Assembly: GCF_002216065.1 (NCBI RefSeq)
Contig: NZ_CP022282.1
Span: forward strand, 3,038,001-3,102,000
From: Chryseobacterium sp. T16E-39
Lineage (GTDB): Bacteria; Bacteroidota; Bacteroidia; Flavobacteriales; Weeksellaceae
Direction of reading: 5' to 3'
DNA length: 64,000 bases
The position numbers were made by a program, and so were the translations under genes. Below are positions 42,902 to 53,482 of the stretch, in pieces; positions within the stretch are counted from its first letter, which is position 1, and every line of letters begins with the position of its first letter. Under the pieces are notes generated by a model. That model was given only the letters and a program-made list of their open reading frames with translations. It was not told the origin of the DNA and searched no databases.

Positions 42902-43924
42902 ATGACATATCTTATAACTGGAGGGAGTGGATTTATAGGTTCTCATTTAATAGAACACCTATTGAAAAATGGACAATCTGTCATAAACGTAGACAACTTT
43001 GATGACTTTTATAATTATCAGATAAAAGTTAAAAATACATTAGAATCCTTAGATAAAGATCCAGGTTTTGAATTTTCAGATAAAGAAAGTGACATTGACA
43101 AATTAATCTCACTCACGAAATCACATCATTATACCTTGTATTACCAAGATATCAGGTACAAAAACAAACTTGAAGAGATATTCAGGACCCATAAAGTAGA
43201 TATGGTGATCCACCTGGCCGCACTAGCTGGAGTACGCCCTTCCATAGAAAGACCATTGGAATATGAGGAAGTAAATGTGAGAGGAACAATGAATCTTTGG
43301 GAGCTTTGTAATGAATTCAATATCAAAAAATTCATTTGCGCCTCTTCTTCAAGTGTTTATGGAAATAATCCCAAAACCCCTTTTGCAGAAACCGACAATG
43401 TAGACAATCCTATTTCTCCTTATGCAGCGACAAAAAAATGCGGGGAAATTCTTGGTCATGTATACCACCATTTATATGGTATTGATATGTTACAACTGAG
43501 GTTTTTTACCGTTTATGGTCCAAGACAAAGACCTGATTTAGCCATCCATAAGTTTACTAAATTAATTTCTGAAGATAAAGAAATCCCTTATTACGGCGAT
43601 GGAAATACAGCAAGAGACTACACTTATATCGATGACATTGTCGATGGAATTATGAAATCGATCACCTATTTAGAAAATAATTCCAACGTGTACGAGATTA
43701 TCAATCTGGGAGAAAGTGAGGTGATCTGTTTATCGGACATGCTTTCTGCCATTGAGATGGCACTAGGGAAAACAGCTCATAAGAAAATACTGCCAATGCA
43801 GCCTGGAGACGTAGAAAAGACCAATGCAGACATCACAAAAGCCCGGACCTTAATTGGCTACAAACCAGCCACAGACTTCCAAAATGGCATAAAAAAATTT
43901 ATGGAATGGTTTTTGAGAAAATGA
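42902..43924 (+). CDS. Extended-SDR NAD-dependent epimerase/dehydratase (UDP-sugar epimerase)
   Basis: A 340-residue nucleotide-sugar enzyme. The NAD motif is GGSGFIGS at residues 7-14; the catalytic region has HLAALAGVRPSIERP, ASSSSVYG and YAATKK (Tyr-x-x-x-Lys). HLAALAGVRPSIERPLEYEEVNVRGT and RDYTYIDDIVDGI are typical of UDP-glucuronate 4-epimerases and related UDP-GlcA/GlcNAc enzymes. The exact sugar cannot be assigned. It has its own -7 box and no glycan genes adjacent. Confidence 0.88.
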   Translation: MTYLITGGSGFIGSHLIEHLLKNGQSVINVDNFDDFYNYQIKVKNTLESLDKDPGFEFSDKESDIDKLISLTKSHHYTLYYQDIRYKNKLEEIFRTHKVDMVIHLAALAGVRPSIERPLEYEEVNVRGTMNLWELCNEFNIKKFICASSSSVYGNNPKTPFAETDNVDNPISPYAATKKCGEILGHVYHHLYGIDMLQLRFFTVYGPRQRPDLAIHKFTKLISEDKEIPYYGDGNTARDYTYIDDIVDGIMKSITYLENNSNVYEIINLGESEVICLSDMLSAIEMALGKTAHKKILPMQPGDVEKTNADITKARTLIGYKPATDFQNGIKKFMEWFLRK

Positions 43925-44041
43925 CAACAAATGATTGGTTGGCAGTAGTTTTTTCAGAGAAGTATTGCACGCTATGAACAAAAGTTAACAAAAAGAATTG
44001 AAAATCAAGTATAAAAAAGGTTATTATATAAGCTAATTTTA

Positions 44042-44049
44042 TACTTTTG
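44042..44049 (+). promoter_or_regulatory. -7 box of the DUF2795 gene
   Basis: TACTTTTG fits TAnnTTTG, 18 bp before the ATG. Confidence 0.45.
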
Positions 44050-44067
44050 CAAAAAAAATAGAAAATT

Positions 44068-44289
44068 ATGTACTGGACATTAGAACTAGCTTCGTATTTA
44101 AGTGACGCACCTTGGCCAATGACAAAAGCTGAGCTTATTGATTATGCAATCAGAACTGGTGCACCTATGGAGGTCGTAGAAAATCTTCAGGCAATCGAAG
44201 ATGAAGGAGAGATCTATGATGCCATAGATGAGATCTGGAGCGACTATCCAACGGATGAAGACTATCTTTGGAACGAAGACGAATACTAA
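44068..44289 (+). CDS. DUF2795 domain-containing small protein
   Basis: A 73-residue acidic protein. The segment WPMTKAELIDYAIRTGAPMEVVENLQAI is the DUF2795 signature. The tail is strongly acidic (DEIWSDYPTDEDYLWNEDEY). Such proteins are short, single and conserved in many Bacteroidota; their function is unknown. A hairpin terminator follows and secA lies 116 bp downstream. Confidence 0.85.
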   Translation: MYWTLELASYLSDAPWPMTKAELIDYAIRTGAPMEVVENLQAIEDEGEIYDAIDEIWSDYPTDEDYLWNEDEY

Positions 44290-44295
44290 AATCAC

Positions 44296-44328
44296 AAAAG
44301 CTTTAAGCTCTATGTTTAAAGCTTTTTT
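44296..44328 (+). terminator. Terminator of the DUF2795 gene
   Basis: AAAAGCTTTAA / TTAAAGCTTTT stem with a nine-base loop and T run. Confidence 0.8.
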
Positions 44329-44405
44329 AGATATACCATAAACACCGGTAAGGTGTAATAATTAAATGCTCAAGGCTTAAGTTTTGAGCCTAAATCAAAA
44401 TTTTT

Positions 44406-47400
44406 ATGAGTTTTTTAAATAAAGTTCTTAAGGGGTTTTTGGGAGACAAGAAAGCGCAGGACCTAAAAGAAGTAAAAAAAGTTGTAACAAAAATCAAATC
44501 TGTTGAATCTGGTATTCAGCAATTATCTGATGATGGTTTAAGAGAAAAAACTGCTGAGTTTAAAGAAAAAATCAAATCAGCAACCAGCAACATTACCACA
44601 CAGATAGAACAGATTAAAGAGCAGATAAAAAACTCAACAAATGTTGATGAAAAGGAAGCTCTTTTCACCAAAATTGAGTCTCTTAAAAAAGAATCATACG
44701 AAATTGAAGAAAAAGTTCTTGCTCAGGTTCTTCCTGAAGCTTTCGCATTAATAAAGGAAACAGCAAGAAGGTGGGCAGAGAACGGAGAGATCCGCGTAAC
44801 TGCTACACCAATGGATAGAGAATTAGCCGCCGCTAAAGATTTTGTAGAAATACAGGGAGATACAGCAGTTTGGAAAAACTCTTGGGATGCAGCCGGAACT
44901 CCAGTTGTTTGGGATATGGTGCATTATGATGTTCAGTTTATTGGAGGGGTTATTCTTCACAGTGGTAAGATTGCCGAAATGGCAACCGGTGAAGGTAAAA
45001 CTTTAGTAGGGACGTTACCTATTTATTTAAATGCACTTCCGGAAAGAGGAGTACACGTGGTTACTGTAAACGACTACCTTGCAAAAAGGGACTCCGCATG
45101 GATGGGACCATTGTATCAATTCCATGGAATGACTATCGACTGTATCGATAACCACCAACCTAACTCAGACGGAAGAAGAAAAGCATACAACTCAGATATT
45201 ACCTATGGAACCAATAACGAATTTGGTTTTGATTACCTGAGAGATAACATGGTGACTTCACCTTCAGAACTTGTACAAAGAGAATTGAACTTTGCTATCG
45301 TGGATGAGGTTGACTCTGTGTTAGTAGATGACGCAAGAACACCTTTGATCATTTCAGGTCCGGTTCCTCAGGGAGACAGACAGGAATTTGATGTTCTAAA
45401 ACCTTCTATCGACAGAATTGTAGAAGTTCAGAAAAAAACAGTTTCAGTTATTTTTAACGAAGCTAAAAAATTAATTGCTGCCGGAAATACAAAAGAAGGA
45501 GGATTCAAATTACTTCAGGCTTACAGAGGTCTTCCAAAAAACAGACAATTAATCAAATTTTTATCGGAAAGCGGAAACAGAGCATTGCTTCAAAAAGTTG
45601 AAGGTCAGTACATGCAGGATAACAACCGTGATATGCCGATTGTAGATAAAGATCTATACTTTGTAATCGAAGAAAAAAACAATCAGGTTGACTTGACGGA
45701 TAAAGGAGTAGAATACATGTCTCAAGGAAACTCTGATGCAAACTTCTTCGTTCTTCCGGACATCGGAACTGAAATTGCAGAATTGGAAGCTAAAAATTTA
45801 TCTAAAGAAGAAGAATTTGAAGCTAAAGAAAGATTATTCTCCGATTTCGCTGAAAAATCTGAGCGAGTACACACGATGAGCCAGCTATTGAAAGCATATA
45901 CATTATTTGAAAAAGATGATGAGTATGTAGTAATTGACGGAGAGGTAAAAATCGTTGATGAGCAGACTGGGCGTATCATGGAAGGACGTCGTTATTCAGA
46001 TGGTCTTCACCAGGCTATTGAAGCTAAAGAGAATGTAAAAATTGAGGCAGCTACTCAAACTTTTGCAACGGTAACGCTTCAGAACTACTTCCGTATGTAC
46101 AATAAACTTGCGGGGATGACCGGTACTGCTGAAACGGAAGCTGGCGAGCTTTGGGAAATCTACAAATTAGATGTTGTGGTAATTCCTACCAACCGCCCTA
46201 TTTTAAGACATGACAGACAAGATTTAGTTTTCAAAACTAACAGAGAAAAATACAACGCCGTAATCGAGGAAATTGAAAAACTAACCGCAGCAAAAAGACC
46301 TGTTCTTGTAGGTACAACTTCTGTTGAAATTTCTCAATTACTTTCAAAGGCGCTTCAATTAAGAAAAATCCAGCACCAGGTATTGAATGCTAAACTTCAC
46401 AAGAAGGAAGCAGAAATCGTTGCCGGAGCAGGACAGCCTGGAGTGGTAACTATTGCAACCAACATGGCAGGTCGTGGTACGGATATTAAACTTTCTAAAG
46501 ATGTAAAAGAAGCTGGAGGTTTAGCAATTATCGGTACAGAAAGACATGATTCAAGACGTGTTGACAGACAGCTGAGAGGTAGAGCCGGACGTCAGGGAGA
46601 CCCTGGTAGTTCACAGTTCTACGTATCTCTTGAAGATAACCTTATGCGTCTATTCGGTTCTGAAAGAATCGCTAAAATGATGGACAGAATGGGTCATAAA
46701 GAAGGCGAGGTTATTCAGCACTCTATGATCAGCAAGTCTATTGAAAGAGCTCAGAAAAAAGTAGAAGAAAACAACTTCGGAATCAGAAAGAGACTTCTTG
46801 AGTATGATGACGTAATGAATAAGCAGCGTGATGTAATTTATAAAAGAAGAAAGAACGCTTTATTCGGAGATCACCTGAAGTATGATATCACCAATATGAT
46901 CTTCGATGTTTCTAATTCTATTGCTGCAAGAGGTAAAGCGAACGGAAACTTTAAAGATTTCGAATTTGAAATCATTAAGCATTTCACAATGGGATCTCCT
47001 GTTTCTGAAAGTGACTTCGGTAATAAATCTGTTCAGGATCTTACCAATATCCTTTTCAAAGCAGCTCAGGAAGACTATCAAATGAAATTGAACCTATTGA
47101 AAGAGAAATCATTCCCTATCATTGAGAATGTTTATCAAAATCAAGGATCAATGTTCAAAATGATTCAGGTTCCTTTTTCTGATGGACATAAAACTTTGAC
47201 TATCGTTACTGATCTTAAAGAAGCTTATGAAAGTCAGTGTGACACATTGATCAATGATTTTGAAAAGAATATTACTTTATCAATCATCGATGAGAACTGG
47301 AAACTTCACTTACGTGAAATGGATGACTTGAGAAGATCTTCACAGGGAGCTGTTTATGAACAAAAAGATCCGCTTGTTATTTACAAACAAGAATCTTTCC

Positions 47401-47477
47401 ACCTATTCAGCGAAATGGTAGATAAAATGAATAAAGAAATTATTTCATTCTTATATAAAGGAGAGATTCCAGCGTAG
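44406..47477 (+). CDS. secA: Preprotein translocase ATPase SecA
   Basis: A 1023-residue motor of the Sec pathway. Walker A is [14 protein letters not shown], the DEAD-like box is [21 protein letters not shown], and the helicase core has [11 protein letters not shown] and [20 protein letters not shown] coiled-coil-like insertion near residues 45-105 and a second insertion near 330-480 make it longer than E. coli SecA (901). It stops after [14 protein letters not shown], so it lacks the C-terminal zinc-binding CxCxSG tail that binds SecB. It is a single gene between two terminators. Confidence 0.97.
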   Translation: MSFLNKVLKGFLGDKKAQDLKEVKKVVTKIKSVESGIQQLSDDGLREKTAEFKEKIKSATSNITTQIEQIKEQIKNSTNVDEKEALFTKIESLKKESYEIEEKVLAQVLPEAFALIKETARRWAENGEIRVTATPMDRELAAAKDFVEIQGDTAVWKNSWDAAGTPVVWDMVHYDVQFIGGVILHSGKIAEMATGEGKTLVGTLPIYLNALPERGVHVVTVNDYLAKRDSAWMGPLYQFHGMTIDCIDNHQPNSDGRRKAYNSDITYGTNNEFGFDYLRDNMVTSPSELVQRELNFAIVDEVDSVLVDDARTPLIISGPVPQGDRQEFDVLKPSIDRIVEVQKKTVSVIFNEAKKLIAAGNTKEGGFKLLQAYRGLPKNRQLIKFLSESGNRALLQKVEGQYMQDNNRDMPIVDKDLYFVIEEKNNQVDLTDKGVEYMSQGNSDANFFVLPDIGTEIAELEAKNLSKEEEFEAKERLFSDFAEKSERVHTMSQLLKAYTLFEKDDEYVVIDGEVKIVDEQTGRIMEGRRYSDGLHQAIEAKENVKIEAATQTFATVTLQNYFRMYNKLAGMTGTAETEAGELWEIYKLDVVVIPTNRPILRHDRQDLVFKTNREKYNAVIEEIEKLTAAKRPVLVGTTSVEISQLLSKALQLRKIQHQVLNAKLHKKEAEIVAGAGQPGVVTIATNMAGRGTDIKLSKDVKEAGGLAIIGTERHDSRRVDRQLRGRAGRQGDPGSSQFYVSLEDNLMRLFGSERIAKMMDRMGHKEGEVIQHSMISKSIERAQKKVEENNFGIRKRLLEYDDVMNKQRDVIYKRRKNALFGDHLKYDITNMIFDVSNSIAARGKANGNFKDFEFEIIKHFTMGSPVSESDFGNKSVQDLTNILFKAAQEDYQMKLNLLKEKSFPIIENVYQNQGSMFKMIQVPFSDGHKTLTIVTDLKEAYESQCDTLINDFEKNITLSIIDENWKLHLREMDDLRRSSQGAVYEQKDPLVIYKQESFHLFSEMVDKMNKEIISFLYKGEIPA

Positions 47478-47495
47478 GAAAGAATTAACACTATA

Positions 47496-47533
47496 AAAAA
47501 AGCCGTATCAAGAATACTTGATGCGGCTTTTTT
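47496..47533 (+). terminator. Terminator of secA
   Basis: AAAGCCGTATCAAG / CTTGATGCGGCTTT stem with one G-T pair and a T run. Confidence 0.88.
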
Positions 47534-47683
47534 ATTAACACCTAAACGCAGAATCTGGCATCGTTTTTAAAAATAAAAATTCATTTATATTCAGTTTTTT
47601 CATATCTCTATCTGTACGTCACACAATTAATATAGTTAATAGAAATAAGAAATTTTTACTAAAAAAATAAGTTAATACTTCAT

Positions 47684-47719
47684 AAAAAGCCCCATTTAAT
47701 AGACTTAATGGGGCTTTTT
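47684..47719. terminator. Second hairpin terminator after secA, no gene assigned
   Basis: AAAAAGCCCCATT / AATGGGGCTTTTT stem. No ORF lies between it and the secA terminator. Confidence 0.6.
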
Positions 47720-47812
47720 GTTATTCATTAAATACCTTTTACATGATAAATATCAATTTTATGATTTATTTAGAATAATTAAAAACAATATATTTGCAAA
47801 AAAATTGCTTTC

Positions 47813-49993
47813 ATGAAAAATGTACTGATTGGTGTTTCAATGTTGGGTTCCATATTCGCTTTTGCACAAGAAAAGGATTCAACAAAGGTGGAAAAGATTG
47901 ATGAAGTTATTATGAATACCTACATCAAAAAAGACAGTGATTACTCAAATAAAATGTCTTTAAAAGCTATTGAAAACCCTCAGGTATATTCAAGTATTGA
48001 CAAAGCAATTTTAGAAAACCAGGTTATTTATACTGTTGATGCAGCATTTCGAAATATTCCAGGATTACAAACCATGTGGACAGCTAATGGAAGAGCCGGT
48101 GACGGAGGCGCTTACGTAAATCTTAGAGGATTCGTGGCTTCAAACTCTTTAAGAAACGGTGTTTTAGGATCAATTACGGGAACGATAGACGCTGTTAACC
48201 TTGAAAAAGTAGAAGTACTTAAAGGTCCATCAGGAACGTTATTCGGAAGTTTATTAACAAGCTATGGTGGTGTAATTAACAGGGTTACAAAAAAACCATT
48301 CGATACATTTGGCGGAAATGTGAGCCTATCCGGAGGAAATTACGACACTTACAGAGCATCAGTTGATATCAACACTCCCCTTACAAAAGATAAAAAATTA
48401 TTGTTCAGATTAAATTCTGCATACACTAATGAAGGAACTTTCCAGACTGAAGGATATAGAAGAAATTTTGCTGTAGCTCCAAGTCTTACTTATAACCCCA
48501 CAGACCGATTGAATATCAATTTTGAAATGGAGTTATTCAATATGAAAAGTATGAGTGATCAAACTTTTTTCTTTTATGGTGGTGATTATTTAAAAAAGGT
48601 TAATAACGTTAAAGATCTTAATCTGGATTATAAAAATTCTTATCTCGGAAAAGATCTTAACAACACAGGAAGAAGTATCAACTTTTTCGGACAGGTGAAC
48701 TATAAAATATCCAACACAATCAAATCATCAACAAATATCAGTACATCTTCCAGTTACTCTGATGGATTTATGCCTTACCTGTATTTTAGTGGTGATGATC
48801 CTACGAAAATGTACAGAAGTGATCAATCTACGAGGGATAGTAGAAAGAAAGCAATTAATTTCCAACAAAACTTTAATGGTGATTTCCGCATTGGAAACTT
48901 ACGAAACCGTGTGGTTTTAGGGTTTGATTATTTAAGAATTAATAATGATCAAAATTTTTATGATGTAAACGGCTTTGATAAAGTGAATGGAGTTTCTGTT
49001 CCTGTTCCATTACATCAGCCAGGATTTGATTATACTAACTTTAATGGTACTGCACTACAAGCACAATATGATGCGATGGCAGGAAATGAAACTCCATATT
49101 TGATCAAAAGCATACAAAACAATTATGCTGTATATCTTTCCAACGTCTTGAACATTACAGACAATCTGAATGTTTTAATGGCCCTTAGAGTAGATCGTTT
49201 TTCAAATAAACCAGGTATTGTAAATCCTCAAACTTTAGAAACAGCTAAGAGCTCTAATCAAACTTTTTTCTCTCCGAAACTTGGAATTGTGTATGAAGTT
49301 ATAAAAGATAAAGTTTCCTTCTTCGGAAATTACCAGAACAGTTTTAAAAACCTCGATTATTACACCAATACTGATGGCCAAATGACAACAGCCGTTCCAG
49401 AGCAGGCAAACCAAATGGAAGGAGGAATAAAGACCAGCTTATTCAATGGAAAAATTTCATCTACATTAAGTTACTATAATATTAAAGTAAAAGATGTTTT
49501 AAGAAATACACCAAACCCAAAATTTAATAGTGCACAGACTCAAGATGGTACTATTGTAAGCAAAGGACTTGAACTTGAGATCAATGCTTACCTTGTAAAA
49601 GGCTTTACTGCAATTGCAGGTTTCACCTACAATGATTCAACTTTCACACAAGCAGATGAGTCTGTTTTAAACAGAAGACCCAACACTTCAGGATCTCCTT
49701 ATTTAGCAAATTTATATGCAAGCTACCAATTTTTAGATGGGAAACTTAAAGGTCTTGGATTTGGTGTTGGTGGAAACTATGCAAGTGAAAATAAAATCTA
49801 TAACGCAACCGATGGGGTATTCTCTTTACCATCTTACGTTGTACTAAATGCTAACGCATTTTATGACGCTAAGAAATTCAGAATAGGTGTAAAAGTAGAC
49901 AACTTCACCAACCAACATTACTGGATTGGCTATACTACCGCCAACCCACAAAGATTGCTTAATGCTTTGGGAAGCGTGACTTACAAGTTTTAA
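47813..49993 (+). CDS. TonB-dependent siderophore receptor A
   Basis: A 726-residue outer-membrane receptor with signal MKNVLIGVSMLGSIFAFAQ. The plug has VNLRGFVASNSLRNGVLG and VEVLKGPSGTLFG, a pattern typical of siderophore receptors, and the barrel ends ALGSVTYKF. It begins a five-gene iron-uptake cluster, 36 bp before receptor B. No CarboxypepD domain and no sigma-regulator signalling domain are present, so regulation probably works through a repressor of the Fur type; a Fur box could not be confirmed. Confidence 0.9.
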   Translation: MKNVLIGVSMLGSIFAFAQEKDSTKVEKIDEVIMNTYIKKDSDYSNKMSLKAIENPQVYSSIDKAILENQVIYTVDAAFRNIPGLQTMWTANGRAGDGGAYVNLRGFVASNSLRNGVLGSITGTIDAVNLEKVEVLKGPSGTLFGSLLTSYGGVINRVTKKPFDTFGGNVSLSGGNYDTYRASVDINTPLTKDKKLLFRLNSAYTNEGTFQTEGYRRNFAVAPSLTYNPTDRLNINFEMELFNMKSMSDQTFFFYGGDYLKKVNNVKDLNLDYKNSYLGKDLNNTGRSINFFGQVNYKISNTIKSSTNISTSSSYSDGFMPYLYFSGDDPTKMYRSDQSTRDSRKKAINFQQNFNGDFRIGNLRNRVVLGFDYLRINNDQNFYDVNGFDKVNGVSVPVPLHQPGFDYTNFNGTALQAQYDAMAGNETPYLIKSIQNNYAVYLSNVLNITDNLNVLMALRVDRFSNKPGIVNPQTLETAKSSNQTFFSPKLGIVYEVIKDKVSFFGNYQNSFKNLDYYTNTDGQMTTAVPEQANQMEGGIKTSLFNGKISSTLSYYNIKVKDVLRNTPNPKFNSAQTQDGTIVSKGLELEINAYLVKGFTAIAGFTYNDSTFTQADESVLNRRPNTSGSPYLANLYASYQFLDGKLKGLGFGVGGNYASENKIYNATDGVFSLPSYVVLNANAFYDAKKFRIGVKVDNFTNQHYWIGYTTANPQRLLNALGSVTYKF

Positions 49994-50029
49994 TTAAATA
50001 ATTCAACACACTTAAGGATAATATAAACA

Positions 50030-52237
50030 ATGAGAAAGGTAATAATAGGAGCCGCTTTACTATCATCAATGATGGCATTCGCTCAGGAAAAAAAAGATAC
50101 CATTAAATCAAATGATATTGAAGAGGTTGTAGTGAGCGGAAAATACTACAAAAAATATGTAGAAAAAGAAGGTTCTTCCTCGATGCGTTTAGATGAGGCA
50201 CTCATTAAAATTCCTCAAAACATATCTATTATTACCAATAGAGCTTTAGAAGATCAGCAAGTGACTACATTAAGTGACGGGGTTCTTAGAAACGTTGCTG
50301 GAGCACAAAGATTGGAGCACTGGGGAGATATGTATACAAGAGTTAACATGAGAGGTTCAAGAGCAGCTGCTTTCATGAACGGAGTTAATGTTACTTCAAA
50401 CTGGGGACCTCTAAGCGAAGATATGAGCTTTGTAGATCACATAGAATTCATCAAAGGACCTTCAGGATTCCTGATGTCGAATGGAGAACCAAGTGGTATT
50501 TATAATATTGTTACTAAAAAACCAACAGGACAATCCTTAAACGGATCTGCAAGGGTAACTCTTGGAAGCTTCAATATGTACAGAGGTGAAACGGATATCG
50601 ATACAAAAATTACTGATAAAGTTGCTTTCAGATTGAATTTAATGGCTCAGAATAAGAACAGCTTCAGGGACTATGAATTCAATGACAGATATATTATTAA
50701 CCCTTCATTAAAAGTTAAGTTGTCTGATAAAACAACTTTAACAGCAGAATATATCTACCAAAAAGCAAAAATGTCTGAAGTCGGTTCTGCTTATGTTTTC
50801 TCTTTTGAAGGCTACAGAGCAAAGCCAGTTGGATATACTGTTACCGATCCAAGCATTGACCCCACTAAAGTAGATAACAATACAGTTAATATCAATTTAC
50901 AGCATAAATTCAATGAAAACTGGAAATTAACTTCTCAGCTAACTTATGTAAATGAGTACACGATGGGTAGTGATATCTGGCCAAGTAATTTCGAAAACGG
51001 CTACATGATTCGTCGTGTAAACTATTGGGAAGCGGATAACACGATGAAATTTGGACAAGTATTTTTAAACGGTTACGTTAAAACAGGATCTGTTTCTCAC
51101 AAAATTTTAGCTGGCCTTGATTTAGGAAGCAAAAAGTATATGGCTGATTGGTCTCAGGGATATAATTTAGATAAGTTTAATGCTAATGGAGACGCTTCTG
51201 CTACCAATACAGTTGCTGACCATAACTATTGGTACAATACCAATACTGGTAATTATGATATCAATGGGATAAATGGGTATTCTGGACCTAATAATACAGA
51301 GAACTACAAAGCCTTCAATAAAAGCACTCCTCTTTCTACCAGAGCAGGTGCAGGAAGTACTATAGACCAAAATTATACTGGTTTATATTTACAGGATGAA
51401 TTAGGGTTCTTTAATGATGCTTTAAGACTTACCCTTGCTGCACGCTATACCAATGTAAAAGAGATCAATTATGGAACAAAATCTGAAGCTAACAGAATTA
51501 CTCCTCGTATTGGATTAAGCTATTCAGTAAATGAAAGCTTAGCGGCCTATGCTTTATATGATCAAACTTTTGTACCGCAGGCTGGTTTATTTAGAGATGG
51601 AACAACAGCAACACCATTAACTGGTAGCAATATCGAGGTAGGGGTAAAAAAAGACTGGTTCTCAGGAAAGTGGAACACCACATTATCATTATATAATATT
51701 AATAAAAATAATGAAATTACAGGAGACCCTGACCAGACAAATAACCCGAATGGAAGATATTCAATCCTTCTTGGAAAGACAAGAGTTCAAGGGGTAGAAT
51801 TTGATCTTAAAGGAGAAATCGTAAAAGGGTTCAATGCCATCTTTAATTACGCCTTCACCGAAAATAAGTTTACGGAAACCACAGCAAAAGCAAAAAAAGG
51901 AGATAAAGTTCCTGGATATGCAAAGCATACAGCAAACGGTTGGTTAAACTATACCTTTACTGATGGTTTATTAGAGGGGTTCGGATTAAGTTTTGGTGGA
52001 ACTTATTTAGCTGGCAGAAGCAGCTGGGATTGGGGAGCTACAAACTCTCTACAAATGGGAGATTATGTGAAATTTGATGCTGGTGCGTCTTGGGAGAATA
52101 CCAAATTCAGAGTGGGAATTAATGTATTCAATGTATTCAACAGATACTTGTATTCAGGTTCTCCATATGGGAATTATTATTATTATCAGGCAGATGCTCC
52201 TAGAAACTTCAGAGTATCTATAGGATACAAATTCTAA
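50030..52237 (+). CDS. TonB-dependent siderophore receptor B
   Basis: A 735-residue receptor with signal MRKVIIGAALLSSMMAFAQ, a TonB-box-like EEVVVSG, and plug segments VNMRGSRAAAFMNGVNVT and IEFIKGPSGFLMSNGEPSGIYNIVTKKP. This is the FhuA/FoxA-like siderophore receptor type. The barrel ends NFRVSIGYKF. It lies 36 bp after receptor A and is followed by a strong hairpin 8 bp behind the stop, which separates it from the PepSY gene. Confidence 0.92.
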   Translation: MRKVIIGAALLSSMMAFAQEKKDTIKSNDIEEVVVSGKYYKKYVEKEGSSSMRLDEALIKIPQNISIITNRALEDQQVTTLSDGVLRNVAGAQRLEHWGDMYTRVNMRGSRAAAFMNGVNVTSNWGPLSEDMSFVDHIEFIKGPSGFLMSNGEPSGIYNIVTKKPTGQSLNGSARVTLGSFNMYRGETDIDTKITDKVAFRLNLMAQNKNSFRDYEFNDRYIINPSLKVKLSDKTTLTAEYIYQKAKMSEVGSAYVFSFEGYRAKPVGYTVTDPSIDPTKVDNNTVNINLQHKFNENWKLTSQLTYVNEYTMGSDIWPSNFENGYMIRRVNYWEADNTMKFGQVFLNGYVKTGSVSHKILAGLDLGSKKYMADWSQGYNLDKFNANGDASATNTVADHNYWYNTNTGNYDINGINGYSGPNNTENYKAFNKSTPLSTRAGAGSTIDQNYTGLYLQDELGFFNDALRLTLAARYTNVKEINYGTKSEANRITPRIGLSYSVNESLAAYALYDQTFVPQAGLFRDGTTATPLTGSNIEVGVKKDWFSGKWNTTLSLYNINKNNEITGDPDQTNNPNGRYSILLGKTRVQGVEFDLKGEIVKGFNAIFNYAFTENKFTETTAKAKKGDKVPGYAKHTANGWLNYTFTDGLLEGFGLSFGGTYLAGRSSWDWGATNSLQMGDYVKFDAGASWENTKFRVGINVFNVFNRYLYSGSPYGNYYYYQADAPRNFRVSIGYKF

Positions 52238-52245
52238 ATAAAAAC

Positions 52246-52277
52246 AAAAGTTAGCCGAATATTCGGCTAACTTTTTT
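52246..52277 (+). terminator. Perfect 30-bp palindrome/terminator between receptor B and PepSY gene 1
   Basis: Two perfect 15-base arms (AAAAGTTAGCCGAAT and ATTCGGCTAACTTTT) form a hairpin with a T6 tract ending 2 nt before the PepSY ATG at 52280. There is no room for a separate promoter after it. Confidence 0.85.
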
Positions 52278-52279
52278 CT

Positions 52280-53482
52280 ATGCATAAAAAACATCATCAT
52301 AAAAAGAAGCCATCTGCTTCAAAAAAATGGTCTGCAAAGCTGCATTTGTGGTTTGGTTTATCTGTGGGTTTAATTGTATTTATTGTTTCCTTATCGGGGA
52401 CTTTATATGTTTTTAAAGATGAAATTCAAAATGTCCTTCGTAAGGATGCCATTGAACTCAGGAAAGAAACTATAAAAAACCAACCTTTATCCGTTGAGCT
52501 ACTGCGAGAAAAAGTGACCTTAGAACTTAATGAAAAGTATCCCATTAGCTCTGTTGAAATCCCATTGGACAAAACTAAATCTTATGGCTTCTTATACTAT
52601 AAAAAAGGGAAGAAAGGCTGGAATTACTTTCAGGATGTCCTTATTAACAAACAGGTATATGTCAATCAATATACCGGTGAAATTTTAGGAGTCTACAATG
52701 AAAAGTATGACATCTTTCCGATTCTAAAATCACTTCACTGGAGTCTTCTTCTGAAATCTGAATGGGGGCCTTATGTTGTCGGAATACCTGTCGTTCTTTT
52801 TATTATCATGCTGATTACCGGAATTATTCTTTGGTGGCCACAAAATAAAAAGGCGAGGAAAGGACGTTTTTGGTTCAACTGGAAAAATGTAAAAACCTGG
52901 AAACGGAAAAATTATGACCTTCATAATGTTTTAGGCTTCTATGCTTCCTTTATCGCTTTATTAATGAGCATTACGGGAATCTATTTTACGTATCCCTATG
53001 TGAAGAATGTATTCAACTTTGCATTATCCGGTTCAATGACTCTTCCCAAAGAAAAAGAGATCAGATCCCCGGATTCTTTGGCTGCAAAAAACAATTCAGT
53101 TTTTGATCTGGCTGTACAAGAAACAAGAAGACTCTATACTTCTTCTTCAAGTTTTCGATTTCCATTAAATGGGAAAAATAAAAAAGGAAAAGATCTTAAA
53201 AATATTCCTGTGACCATTTACCAAAAAGACGGGAGATTTAGTGAAAGAAATGTTCTGATATTCGATAAATACTCAGGAAAACTATTAGCAAACAGACCTC
53301 ATCAGAAATTATCAACAGCTGAAAAGTATTCCAATGCCAATTATGACATTCATACAGGATCTTACTTTGGGTTATTTGGTAAAATAATCTGGTTTATAGC
53401 CGGGCTCATCTGCACTTCATTACCTGTAACAGGATTTTTGGTATGGTGGGGAAAAAGAAAGAAACAAGGGAAAAAAATATAA
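52280..53482 (+). CDS. PepSY-domain inner-membrane protein 1
   Basis: A 400-residue protein with a His/Lys-rich start (MHKKHHHKKK), a conserved KLHLWFGLSVGLIVFIVSLSGTLYVFKDEI helix, a periplasmic PepSY-like part and further helices (GIPVVLFIIMLITGIILWWP, LPVTGFLVWWGKRKK). This is the PepSY-associated membrane helix family, in which related proteins reduce ferric siderophores at the inner membrane. His residues in LHWSLL and DLHNVLGFYAS are candidate haem ligands. It begins 2 nt after a terminator and its stop overlaps the start of receptor C (TAATG). Confidence 0.88.
   Translation: MHKKHHHKKKPSASKKWSAKLHLWFGLSVGLIVFIVSLSGTLYVFKDEIQNVLRKDAIELRKETIKNQPLSVELLREKVTLELNEKYPISSVEIPLDKTKSYGFLYYKKGKKGWNYFQDVLINKQVYVNQYTGEILGVYNEKYDIFPILKSLHWSLLLKSEWGPYVVGIPVVLFIIMLITGIILWWPQNKKARKGRFWFNWKNVKTWKRKNYDLHNVLGFYASFIALLMSITGIYFTYPYVKNVFNFALSGSMTLPKEKEIRSPDSLAAKNNSVFDLAVQETRRLYTSSSSFRFPLNGKNKKGKDLKNIPVTIYQKDGRFSERNVLIFDKYSGKLLANRPHQKLSTAEKYSNANYDIHTGSYFGLFGKIIWFIAGLICTSLPVTGFLVWWGKRKKQGKKI

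Larger units (their letters stand above)
47478..47812. other. Intergenic stretch after secA with two terminators
   Basis: It contains the secA terminator and a second hairpin. Between them is 150 bp of AT-rich DNA with no ORF and no TAnnTTTG box. The end holds the -7 box TATATTTG (47789-47796) for the TonB receptor. Confidence 0.5.

Noticed and set aside
47769..47785. Fur-box-like TTTAGAATAATTAAAAA upstream of receptor A
   Set aside because: Only the left half resembles a palindromic iron box; the right half has too many mismatches to claim a site.
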